From contig CANKYU010000004.1 of assembly GCA_947488295.1 (NCBI GenBank), forward strand, positions 434,001 to 498,000: DNA of 64,000 nucleotides, written 5' to 3'. The notes under the pieces were generated by a model, which worked only from the letters and a program-made list of their open reading frames with translations, searched no databases and was not told the origin of the DNA. The DNA is from an uncultured Anderseniella sp. GTDB taxonomy: Bacteria > Pseudomonadota > Alphaproteobacteria > Rhizobiales > Aestuariivirgaceae. The translations under genes were made by a program, and so were the position numbers. Shown one piece after another: positions 29,289-36,644 of the stretch (its first letter is position 1; every line of letters begins with the position of its first letter).

Positions 29289-30323
29289 ATGGATTTCTCG
29301 ATTCAGCTTTCAGCCTATTATCCCGACAAGACGTTCGGCGGTGACAAGGTCTATGCGGATATGCTCGAACAGGCGGTGCTGGCTGACCGGACAGGGTTTG
29401 ATGCAGTTTCGCTCACCGAACATCACCTGATCAACATTCTGATGTTGCCGGCACCGTTGCAGTTTGCCGTCAGGATTGCCGACCATACACAACAGATCAA
29501 AATTCTGACCTCGGTTGTTGTGCTGCCGCTGCACGACATGCGGATTTATGCCGGTGAGGTTGTCTGTGCCGATATCTTCACCAATGGCCGGCTCATGCTC
29601 GGCGTCGGGCGCGGCGCATTCAGCTTCGAAATGGAAAGACTTGGCGTGCCACTCGACAGCTCCCGGGAAAAGTTCGACGAGTCGCTGGACCTCCTGCAGG
29701 CTCTGCTGAGTGAGGAAGAAGTTTCCTGGGACGGCAAATATTACAAATTTGATCCGATCACAATCATGCCGAGGCCGGTGCGCGCACCGCAGATCATGAT
29801 GGCTGTCATGGTGCCGGCGGGCATTCACGCCTGCACCAAACGCGGTTTCCACATTCAAACGACACCGCTGTCCGGCAGTCACCAGATGATGCTCGATCAG
29901 GTCACTGCCCACAAAACCGCCAAGGCGGAAATGGGCGAGGACGGCAAGCACCTCACTTTGTCCCTGTCGCGCGTCGGCTTTGTCTGCAAATCTCCTGCGG
30001 ATCGTCAGGCGAAAATCGAACAGGCCAACGACTATTACAGCCGTTTCGATAATGTCTTCACCGGCCCCGGTCTTGTCGAGAACGGCATGATCAAACCGCT
30101 GCCGCGCGAGCAGAAAGTAGACGAACTGGCTGACAGCCTGCTGATCTGTACGCCACAGGAGATGATCGACAAGCTGGCCCCTTATGCCGATGCCGGTGTC
30201 GACCGGGTTATCCTCAATGTGAATTTCGGCGCTTCGCAATCCGAAACGCTGGACTGCATCCAGCAGTTTGCTGAAGATGTCATGCCCCACTTCACACACC
30301 GCGCCACTCAGGCAGCAGAATAG
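29289..30323 (+). CDS. LLM-class flavin-dependent monooxygenase (luciferase-like)
   Basis: A 344-residue TIM-barrel flavoprotein of the bacterial luciferase group: MDFSIQLSAYYPD, LEQAVLADRTGFDAVSLTEHHL, KILTSVVVLPLHDMRIYAGEV, LMLGVGRGAFSFEMERLG, then FDESLDLLQALLSEEEVSWDGKYY. These enzymes use FMNH2 from a partner reductase and O2. The substrate is not readable. First gene of a plus-strand set with a tautomerase (10 bp) and an alpha/beta hydrolase (3 bp), then an ABC transporter; probably a small catabolic operon under the divergent LysR. Confidence 0.9.
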   Translation: MDFSIQLSAYYPDKTFGGDKVYADMLEQAVLADRTGFDAVSLTEHHLINILMLPAPLQFAVRIADHTQQIKILTSVVVLPLHDMRIYAGEVVCADIFTNGRLMLGVGRGAFSFEMERLGVPLDSSREKFDESLDLLQALLSEEEVSWDGKYYKFDPITIMPRPVRAPQIMMAVMVPAGIHACTKRGFHIQTTPLSGSHQMMLDQVTAHKTAKAEMGEDGKHLTLSLSRVGFVCKSPADRQAKIEQANDYYSRFDNVFTGPGLVENGMIKPLPREQKVDELADSLLICTPQEMIDKLAPYADAGVDRVILNVNFGASQSETLDCIQQFAEDVMPHFTHRATQAAE

Positions 30324-30333
30324 GAAACGCCTT

Positions 30334-30528
30334 ATGCCGATAATCCGGGTTGAAATGTTCAAGGGCCGCTCGCGCGAGCAAAAACGTGAACTTGTCGAGG
30401 CGCTCACCGATGCCATGGTCAAGTCCACCGGGGCCAACTCGGAAGCAGTATGGGTTGTTCTGTCCGACGTGGAAAAGGAAGACTGGGGCTTTGGCGGTCA
30501 GCTCGGCGTCGACAAGTACCCAGGCTAG
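30334..30528 (+). CDS. 4-oxalocrotonate tautomerase-family enzyme
   Basis: Sixty-four residues starting MPIIRVEMFKGRS; removal of Met exposes the catalytic Pro1. Arg11 (mature numbering) is present, but the position of Arg39 in classic 4-oxalocrotonate tautomerase is a Trp here, and Phe50 is also Trp (EDWGFGGQL). The family binds small unsaturated keto acids and related compounds. The substitution suggests a different substrate from 2-hydroxymuconate. Lies between the monooxygenase and the hydrolase. Confidence 0.88.
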   Translation: MPIIRVEMFKGRSREQKRELVEALTDAMVKSTGANSEAVWVVLSDVEKEDWGFGGQLGVDKYPG

Positions 30529-30531
30529 AAA

Positions 30532-31299
30532 ATGGCAATTGCAATTGACTGCGAATACACGGTCGAGGGTGACGGACCGCCCCTGATCCTGATCCACGGC
30601 ATCGGTGCTGCGCGCGATGCCTGGCGCTTCATGGTGCCCTCATTGCGCGAGCACTTCAAAGTCATCAGCTACGATCTGCGCGGCCATGGCACATCCCCCC
30701 TGCCCGACGGAGAATTCGGACTGGAAGAACTGGTCGCCGACCTGGAACGATTGCGCCAGCGCACCGGCATTGAAAAGGCCCATTTCGCCGGACACTCGCT
30801 CGGCGGACAGATCGGTCCAGCCTATGCACGGGCCTTCCCGGGCCGCGTCCTGTCGCTGGGCATTCTGTCCACCGCCGCTTTCCGCACCGAAGACGACAGT
30901 GCAAAAGTCTGGGGCGTGGTCAGGGCGATGCAGGAAAAGGGTATTGCCCAGGTGCTTGAAACACTGACAGCCCGTTGGTTCACCGATGATTTCATCGCCA
31001 GACATCCCGACCTGGTCGAGCGCCGCCTGAAGCAGGTTATCGACACCGATCCGGATGTCTTCATGAATGTGTTCCGCATCTATGCCGGAACCGAAATGGC
31101 GCCGTGGCTGCATGAAGTAACAGCCCCGTCACTGGTCCTGACCGGCGAGAATGATGGCGGCTGCAACCCTCGCCTTAACAGTCTGATTGACGCGGCACTG
31201 CCCAATTCCGAACTGGTCATCCTGCCCCACTACAAGCACTCGATCCTTGTTGAAGCGGCAGATGAGGTGTCTGCGCACCTGATCCGTTTCATGCTCTGA
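30532..31299 (+). CDS. Alpha/beta hydrolase (enol-lactonase-like)
   Basis: A 255-residue hydrolase that resembles 3-oxoadipate enol-lactonase and related C-C or ester hydrolases: PPLILIHGIGAARDAW, ISYDLRGHGTSP, nucleophile GHSLGG, acid in VLTGENDGGCNP, and His in PHYKHSILVEAA. Three bp after the tautomerase. With the monooxygenase this gives oxidation, isomerisation and hydrolysis steps, a typical ring- or lactone-degradation order; the real substrate is unknown. Confidence 0.85.
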   Translation: MAIAIDCEYTVEGDGPPLILIHGIGAARDAWRFMVPSLREHFKVISYDLRGHGTSPLPDGEFGLEELVADLERLRQRTGIEKAHFAGHSLGGQIGPAYARAFPGRVLSLGILSTAAFRTEDDSAKVWGVVRAMQEKGIAQVLETLTARWFTDDFIARHPDLVERRLKQVIDTDPDVFMNVFRIYAGTEMAPWLHEVTAPSLVLTGENDGGCNPRLNSLIDAALPNSELVILPHYKHSILVEAADEVSAHLIRFML

Positions 31300-31432
31300 G
31301 CCGAAACCAGATCCCGATTGCAATCCGCTGAAAGATGGTCTTGACTGCCGGGGTCGCACCGCGACCAGCCGCAACGCTCGGTTGCAGAATTGAATGTTCG
31401 CTGTCACGGCGATCGACGCAAGGGAGACTTAC

Positions 31433-32275
31433 ATGTTCAAAAAATCACTCAAACTTGGAATTGCCACAGGTGTTGCACTGGCAACCGCCGTCACGGCGGC
31501 GGCCGCTGCACAATGCAGCAATGACACCTGGAAGAAGGTCATGTCAGCCGGCAAGCTCGTGGTGGGCGTCAAGGCAGACTACAAGCCATGGGGTTTCCGT
31601 GACCCCTCCGGCAAACTGATCGGCATGGAAGCCGACATGGCCCAGGATGTTGCCGACGCCATGGGCGTGGAGCTTGAAATGGTCCCGGTACAGTCGTCCA
31701 ACCGTATGCAGTTTCTTGAGCAGGGCAAGATCGACCTGATGATCGCCACCATGTCGGACCGTGAAGACCGCCGCAAGATTGTCGGCATTGTCGGGCCGAA
31801 CTACTATACGTCCGGCACCAATGTAATGTCGCCGAAAGCCGTCGGCATCACCAAGTGGGAAGACCTGAAAGACAAGCCTGTGTGCGGCAAGCAGGGCGCG
31901 TTCTACAACAAGATCGTCACCGAACGCTATGGCGCCAAGGTCGTTGCGTTTACCGGCAACGCCGAGGCCAAGCAGGCCCTGCGCGACAAGAAGTGCATTG
32001 CCTGGGTCTATGACGATTCATCGATCATGTCCGACCTGTCGTCAGGAGAGTACAACGATTTCGAAATGCCGTTGAACTCCGAAGATGACAATCCATGGGG
32101 CCTGGCCGTGCCGCTGGCAGAAAAGAACTGCGTGTTCGGCAACTTCATGTCCGGCATGCAGTATAACTGGCTGTCGTCCGGCCGGCTGATCGAGCTGGAG
32201 AAGAAGTGGGGCATTCAGCCAACCAAGTTCCTGGCCGACAAGAAGGAACAGTACAAGGACTGGCTCGCCAAGTAA
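31433..32275 (+). CDS. Polar amino-acid-type ABC transporter, substrate-binding protein
   Basis: A 280-residue periplasmic binding protein (family 3). Signal peptide MFKKSLKLGIATGVALATAVTAAAAA, ribosome site GGGAG. The start of the mature fold reads GKLVVGVKADYKPWGFRDPSGKLIGMEADMAQDVA; the MIATMSDREDRRKIV segment is also typical. Substrate cannot be fixed; amino acids or small amine/acid compounds. Followed by a perfect intercistronic hairpin and then two permeases and an ATPase. Confidence 0.9.
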   Translation: MFKKSLKLGIATGVALATAVTAAAAAQCSNDTWKKVMSAGKLVVGVKADYKPWGFRDPSGKLIGMEADMAQDVADAMGVELEMVPVQSSNRMQFLEQGKIDLMIATMSDREDRRKIVGIVGPNYYTSGTNVMSPKAVGITKWEDLKDKPVCGKQGAFYNKIVTERYGAKVVAFTGNAEAKQALRDKKCIAWVYDDSSIMSDLSSGEYNDFEMPLNSEDDNPWGLAVPLAEKNCVFGNFMSGMQYNWLSSGRLIELEKKWGIQPTKFLADKKEQYKDWLAK

Positions 32276-32291
32276 CTATGCCAATCATTCC

Positions 32292-32320
32292 CCGGGAGCA
32301 TTCATCGCGAGTGCTCCCGG
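32292..32320 (+). promoter_or_regulatory. Intercistronic hairpin between binding protein and permease
   Basis: A perfect 9-bp stem CCGGGAGCA/TGCTCCCGG with an 11-base loop, 17 bp after the stop, no T-run. Probably stabilises the binding-protein part of the mRNA or partly terminates, giving more binding protein than permease. Confidence 0.7.
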
Positions 32321-32351
32321 CAATTTAATCGAATGAGGGGTTTGAGGGGCA

Positions 32352-33110
32352 ATGCTGGACGCTTTCCAGGAATTCTTTCGCGAGCTGGCGCAGACCAATC
32401 CGAAGTGGAATTTCATCTACCTGTATGATCCGGTGCAGACCGAGCGCGTGCTGACCGGTCTGTGGATGACCATCAAACTGTCGGTTGTCTGCGTGGTGTT
32501 GTCCGTGGTGATCGGTGTCGTCGGGGCCTGGCTGCAAGGCTCCCCGATAAGGTGGCTGCGCATGTTCGTGCAGGGCTACATCCAGTTTTTCCGCAATACA
32601 CCGCCGCTCGTGCAATTGCTGTTCTTCTATTTCGCGCTTGGCCAGTTCACCCCGACCTACTCGCCGGACGGCTGGCTGGAAGTGCCGATCATTTCCAATG
32701 TCGGCTGGGCCATCCTGTCGCTGTCGTTTTTTGCCGGTGCCTTCAACGTCGAGATTTTCCGCTCCGGTATCGAGGCGGTGCCGGACTCGACCAAGGAAGC
32801 AGCCGACGCGCTCGGCATGAACCGGCTGCAGATTTATCGTTATGTGGTGCTGCCGCTGGCGTTCCGTGTCTCGCTGCCGTCTCTCAACAACAACCTCGTC
32901 AATCTGGTCAAGACCACGACGCAGGCCATCGTGATCGCCGTACCTGAACTGCTGTACCAGCTGGTCAGCATCTACAACGACTATTCCACCGCACAGAACG
33001 CCTGCATGGTGCTGATGTTCATTGTTTATATCGTGCTGGTCGGCATCCTGGTCATGGGCATGAACAAGTGGGAACGCAACATGCGCATTCCCGGATACGG
33101 GCAGAACTGA
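32352..33110 (+). CDS. Amino-acid-type ABC transporter permease 1
   Basis: A 252-residue inner-membrane permease of the HisMQ group. ERVLTGLWMTIKLSVVCVVLSVVIG opens the transmembrane domain; GYIQFFRNTPPLVQLLFFYFALG is the conserved family stretch, and EAADALGMNRLQIYRYVVLPLAFRVSLPSL is the EAA loop that contacts the ATPase. Two bp before the second permease. Confidence 0.93.
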   Translation: MLDAFQEFFRELAQTNPKWNFIYLYDPVQTERVLTGLWMTIKLSVVCVVLSVVIGVVGAWLQGSPIRWLRMFVQGYIQFFRNTPPLVQLLFFYFALGQFTPTYSPDGWLEVPIISNVGWAILSLSFFAGAFNVEIFRSGIEAVPDSTKEAADALGMNRLQIYRYVVLPLAFRVSLPSLNNNLVNLVKTTTQAIVIAVPELLYQLVSIYNDYSTAQNACMVLMFIVYIVLVGILVMGMNKWERNMRIPGYGQN

Positions 33111-33112
33111 TC

Positions 33113-34012
33113 ATGGCCATGCTCAAATCCATCCCCGGAATCAATTCAGCGTCCACCACCGATATGGCTGTGCTGAAACCTGTGTCGGTTGCCACGCCCG
33201 GTGGCGCCAGTGACATCAACTTTTCACGCTTCATTGCCGACCTGCCCTGGTGGCTGCTGCCGGCGCTGGCCGCCATCTTCATGATGTGGCCGCTGGCTGC
33301 CTACGCCCAGTCGACCTATACCATGGCGGACGCCACATCGGCGCTGGTCAAATGGCTGCCCTTCCTGGTGTTCCAGGGGTTCGTGTTCAACATCCTGATT
33401 TCAATCACCACCATGGCGCTGGGCACCTTCGCCGGCGTGGTGCTCGGGCTGATGCAGATATCGCCGAACCGGCTGATTTCGAAGCCGGCCTGGCTGATCA
33501 CCCAGACATTCCGCAATTCGCCCTGGCTGGTGTTGCTGTTCATTGTCATGCTGGCATTCCCGTTCAAGATTGAGATCGGCGGGCTGATCATTCAGATCCC
33601 TGACTGGATAAAGGCGGTGTTTGGCCTGTCACTGCCGATCATGGCCAATATTTCCGAAGTCGTACGCGGCGCCATTGCATCGGTTCCGTCAGGTCAGTGG
33701 GAAGCGGCGGAGTCCCTCGCCTACTCGCGGCAGCAGACCTTGTGGCGCATCATCCTGCCGCAGTGCTTCAAGCGCATGATCCCGCCCTGGATGAACTGGT
33801 ATGCCATCCTGACCATGGCGACGCCGCTGGTCTCCCTGCTCGGCGTGGAAGAAATCGTCACCCTGTCACGTCAGGCAATGGCAGCCGAAAACGGCCGGCC
33901 GGAACTGCTGGTGCCGTTTTACGGTTTCTGCCTGGTGATCTTCTTTGCCTATTGCTATCCGATCGCGCGCGGGACCATCGCGCTTGAGAGAAAATACACG
34001 GTGAAACTGTGA
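33113..34012 (+). CDS. Amino-acid-type ABC transporter permease 2
   Basis: A 299-residue permease from the ATG at 33113. A long N-terminal part with one helix (WWLLPALAAIFMMWPLAAYA) precedes the usual core: FNILISITTMALGTFAGVVLGLM, LITQTFRNSPWLVLLFIVML and the EAA loop EAAESLAYSRQQTLWRIILPQCFKRMIPP. The partner of permease 1; the pair forms a heterodimeric pore. Confidence 0.93.
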   Translation: MAMLKSIPGINSASTTDMAVLKPVSVATPGGASDINFSRFIADLPWWLLPALAAIFMMWPLAAYAQSTYTMADATSALVKWLPFLVFQGFVFNILISITTMALGTFAGVVLGLMQISPNRLISKPAWLITQTFRNSPWLVLLFIVMLAFPFKIEIGGLIIQIPDWIKAVFGLSLPIMANISEVVRGAIASVPSGQWEAAESLAYSRQQTLWRIILPQCFKRMIPPWMNWYAILTMATPLVSLLGVEEIVTLSRQAMAAENGRPELLVPFYGFCLVIFFAYCYPIARGTIALERKYTVKL

Positions 34013-34024
34013 GGACCATGAACC

Positions 34025-34780
34025 ATGTCTGAAACCGAATGGACACCGGACCAGCCGATCGTCTCGATCAAGGACGTGCACAAGTCGTTTGGCGACCTTG
34101 AGGTGCTGAAGGGCGTCAGCCTCGATGTGATGAAGGGTGAGGTGATCTGCATTATCGGACCGTCCGGGTCCGGCAAGTCGACCCTGATACGGTGCATCAA
34201 TGCCCTGAACGATATCCAGGCCGGTTCCATTCAGGTTGAAGGCCAGGAGGTCAACGCTCCCGGTCTGGACAAGCTGGCGTTGCGCAAGAAGGTTGGCATG
34301 GTGTTCCAGCAGTACAACCTGTTCCCGCACAAGACCGCGCTGGAGAACGTCATGATGGCACCCCTGCTGGTGTTGAAAGAACCTGAAGACGAAGTTGAAA
34401 AACGGGCCCGCGCCCTGGTCAAGAAGGTGCGTCTGGAGGGTAAGGAAGACAACTATCCCGGCGAACTGTCCGGCGGTCAGCAGCAGCGTGTCGCCATCGC
34501 CCGGTCCCTCGCCATGAACCCGGACGTAATGCTGTTCGACGAGGTTACAGCCGCGCTGGATCCCGAAACGGTCAAAGAGGTGCTGGTCACGATCAAGGAT
34601 CTGGCGGCCGAAGGCATGACCTGCATTCTGGTCACTCATGAAATGGGCTTTGCCCGCGAGATCGCGGATCATATCTATTTCACCGACCGCGGCGTTATCG
34701 TTGAACACGGGCCGCCCAAGACATTCTTCAAGGCCGCCAAGGACCCACGTACGCGCGAGTTCCTCAGCCAGATTTTGTAA
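34025..34780 (+). CDS. Amino-acid-type ABC transporter ATP-binding protein
   Basis: A 251-residue ATPase of the GlnQ/HisP kind. Walker A GPSGSGKST, Q-loop MVFQQYNLFPHKTALENVMMAP, signature LSGGQQQRVAIARSLA, Walker B VMLFDEVTAALDPE, switch His in VTHEMGFA. Last gene of the operon; a hairpin at 34782-34800 follows the stop. Confidence 0.95.
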   Translation: MSETEWTPDQPIVSIKDVHKSFGDLEVLKGVSLDVMKGEVICIIGPSGSGKSTLIRCINALNDIQAGSIQVEGQEVNAPGLDKLALRKKVGMVFQQYNLFPHKTALENVMMAPLLVLKEPEDEVEKRARALVKKVRLEGKEDNYPGELSGGQQQRVAIARSLAMNPDVMLFDEVTAALDPETVKEVLVTIKDLAAEGMTCILVTHEMGFAREIADHIYFTDRGVIVEHGPPKTFFKAAKDPRTREFLSQIL

Positions 34781-34781
34781 C

Positions 34782-34800
34782 CTGCCGATTGTCTCGGCAG
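34782..34800 (+). terminator. Hairpin after the ABC operon, weak terminator
   Basis: A perfect 7-bp stem CTGCCGA/TCGGCAG with a 5-base loop, directly after the stop. Only TT follows, so termination may be incomplete. Confidence 0.5.
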
Positions 34801-34807
34801 TTCAGGC

Positions 34808-34836
34808 TTGCGATTCACTTTGTATTTCCATATACT
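34808..34836 (+). promoter_or_regulatory. Sigma-70-type promoter of the membrane protein/regulator operon
   Basis: TTGCGA (34808-34813), 17-bp spacer, TATACT (34831-34836). The -10 runs into the 17-bp operator, so a bound repressor would block RNA polymerase. Confidence 0.6.
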
Positions 34837-34850
34837 TTGCATTGTAAAGT
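34834..34850. promoter_or_regulatory. Operator copy 1: ACTTTGCATTGTAAAGT
   Basis: A near-perfect 17-bp palindrome (ACTTT/AAAGT arms; one mismatched pair inside). The exact same site family, in the inverse orientation, recurs at the uppS start. The likely binder is the winged-helix regulator encoded between them. Confidence 0.75.
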
Positions 34851-34865
34851 AAATTGGATACCCTG

Positions 34866-35486
34866 ATGAAAGACATCGATCGCGCCCTGGCGGATATTTC
34901 GGATATGCGCAGTCAGCTGGCTGCTGGAACCATGTTTCGCGGCTTTGGCCCCGCCGTCATGGCGATGAGCGGTGGCCTTGCGGCAGTGACCTCCGTGTCC
35001 CAGTTGTTATGGCCGGGCCTGCTTGCGGCAGACCATACCGCCTATGTCGTGACATGGCTGGTCACGGCAGCGCTTGCCGCCTGCCTGATCTCGGCGGAAG
35101 TCTATGCCCGCTCCAACCGCCATCATGGCGGGCTGGCCGATGCCATTGTGCTGAATGCCTTCGAACAGTTCCTGCCGGCAGGCTTTGCCGGCCTGGCCAC
35201 AACCCTTGTCATCTGGAAATTTGCCCCCGATGCCCTGTGGACTTTGCCCGGTCTGTGGCAGGTGTTTCTGGCGCTTGGCATCTTTGCCGGTTCACGCTCC
35301 CTGCCGCGCACCGTGCGCTGGATCGGCGGCTGGTACTTCGTCTCCGGTTTCACCGTGCTGATGCTCGCCAGTTCTGCAACCGCCCTGTCGCCCCTGCTGA
35401 TGGGCGTCCCCTTCGCGCTCGGTCAACTGGCCCTGGCCGGTGTCCTGCATTTTGCCTATGGAGAGTTCCATGCCGACACCAAGTGA
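34866..35486 (+). CDS. Integral membrane protein, unknown
   Basis: A 206-residue protein with about six hydrophobic helices from residue 25 on, preceded by a short amphipathic N-terminus (MKDIDRALADISDMRSQLAAG). It has no motif I can name. The start at 34866 follows the operator; a TTG at 34854 is possible. It overlaps the regulator gene by 17 bp, so the two are one operon. In this kind of pairing the membrane protein often relates to the signal that the regulator reads, but that is inference. Confidence 0.75.
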   Translation: MKDIDRALADISDMRSQLAAGTMFRGFGPAVMAMSGGLAAVTSVSQLLWPGLLAADHTAYVVTWLVTAALAACLISAEVYARSNRHHGGLADAIVLNAFEQFLPAGFAGLATTLVIWKFAPDALWTLPGLWQVFLALGIFAGSRSLPRTVRWIGGWYFVSGFTVLMLASSATALSPLLMGVPFALGQLALAGVLHFAYGEFHADTK

Positions 35487-35847
35487 CGCACCGTACTCCT
35501 ATGACGGACTGGACCGGGTGATCCATGAAAAGGCGCGGCTGAGTGTCATGACCTCGCTGATCTCCCATCCCGAGGGTCTTGCCTTCAATGAACTGAAAAC
35601 ACTGTGCGGCCTGACCGACGGAAACCTGTCGCGCCATGTCCATGTACTCGCCGAGGCCGGTCTCGTCGCCATTCACAAAGGCTATGAAGGCAATCGCCCG
35701 CACACCTCCTGCGCCCTCACACCCGCCGGGCGCGAACGGTTCCTGGAGTATCTCAACGTGCTTGAGCAGGTTGTGCGAAACGCCAGTTCTGCCGCCGACG
35801 AAACTTCAGCCATCAAATCTGCTCCAGGCAAACTGAAGCCCGTCTGA
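35470..35847 (+). CDS. Winged-helix transcriptional regulator (MarR/ArsR-like, HTH_34 type)
   Basis: A 125-residue single-domain DNA-binding protein. The helix-turn-helix region is LDRVIHEKARLSVMTSLISH, then GLAFNELKTLCGLTDGNLSRHVHVLAEAGLVAIHK and a wing GNRPHTSCALTPAGRERFLEYL. No ligand domain is visible, so the dimer may respond to a small signal or only to its own level. The ATG at 35470 overlaps the membrane-protein gene. Identical operators at 34834 and 35884 flank it, so autoregulation plus control of uppS is likely. Confidence 0.88.
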   Translation: MPTPSDAPYSYDGLDRVIHEKARLSVMTSLISHPEGLAFNELKTLCGLTDGNLSRHVHVLAEAGLVAIHKGYEGNRPHTSCALTPAGRERFLEYLNVLEQVVRNASSAADETSAIKSAPGKLKPV

Positions 35848-35883
35848 TCATCACCCACACCTGTCAAAAAAATTTAGCAAGGA

Positions 35884-35900
35884 ACTTTACAATGCAAAGT
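35884..35900. promoter_or_regulatory. Operator copy 2: ACTTTACAATGCAAAGT, covering the uppS start codon
   Basis: Reverse complement of copy 1, base for base. It begins right after the AAGGA ribosome site and includes the uppS ATG (35892-35894), so protein bound here would stop transcription entering uppS. Confidence 0.75.
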
Positions 35901-36644
35901 AATCTGCAAGACAAAACAACAGCTGCCCCACTCCATGTCGGCATCATCATGGACGGCAATGGCCGCTGGGGCCAACAGCATGGCCTCAGCCGAACCGACG
36001 GACATCACGCCGGTGTCGATGCAGTGCGCCGTGTCATGATGGCGGCACCCGGCCTCAATATCGATACACTCACCATGTTCGCGTTCTCGTCGGACAACTG
36101 GAAGCGGCCGAAGCCGGAGGTCGATGGCATGATGCAGCTCATCGAACACTATATGGCGATGGAAGCGCAGCCGTTCGCCGACGCCGGCGTCAGGCTGACC
36201 GTCATCGGACGCCGGGATCGCCTGCCCGCGACGACTGTGGCGGCCATCGAGAAAATAGAGGCGATCACGGCTGGTGGCACCTTGCTCAACGCCCGCCTTG
36301 CCATCGACTTCTCCGGTCGTCATGCCCTGCTGGAAGCGGCCGCCAGGGCATTCTGGAACGGCCCGCTCACTGCCGACACCCTGTCAAAGGCACTCGCCAC
36401 CGGATCAGGGTATCGCAACATCGACCTGCTGATCCGCACCAGCGGCGAACAGCGATTGTCGGACTTCCTGCTCTGGGAAAGTGCCTATGCCGAGTTGTGG
36501 TTCACCAAAACCCTCTGGCCCGATTTCACCGGCGAAGAACTGGCCGATGCTGTGTTCGCCTTCAAAAACCGCAATCGACGGTTCGGCGGCCTGTCGGATA
36601 TCTTGCCGTCCGACGACATGCAGCAGATGCAACTTACGACCTGA
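35892..36644 (+). CDS. uppS: Cis-prenyltransferase (undecaprenyl diphosphate synthase family)
   Basis: Elongates farnesyl diphosphate with isopentenyl diphosphate in cis to make the polyprenyl carrier lipid for cell-wall synthesis. The 250-residue protein has the catalytic Asp21 in HVGIIMDGNGRWG, then FAFSSDNWKRP, ARLAIDFSGRHALLEAA and IDLLIRTSGEQRLSDFLLWESAYAELWF with the conserved Arg residues and Glu. The usual uppS lies between frr and cdsA; this one does not, so it may be a second copy. Its ATG is inside an operator shared with the upstream operon, 44 bp after the regulator stop. It overlaps the convergent flavoprotein gene by 11 bp. Confidence 0.9.
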   Translation: MQSNLQDKTTAAPLHVGIIMDGNGRWGQQHGLSRTDGHHAGVDAVRRVMMAAPGLNIDTLTMFAFSSDNWKRPKPEVDGMMQLIEHYMAMEAQPFADAGVRLTVIGRRDRLPATTVAAIEKIEAITAGGTLLNARLAIDFSGRHALLEAAARAFWNGPLTADTLSKALATGSGYRNIDLLIRTSGEQRLSDFLLWESAYAELWFTKTLWPDFTGEELADAVFAFKNRNRRFGGLSDILPSDDMQQMQLTT

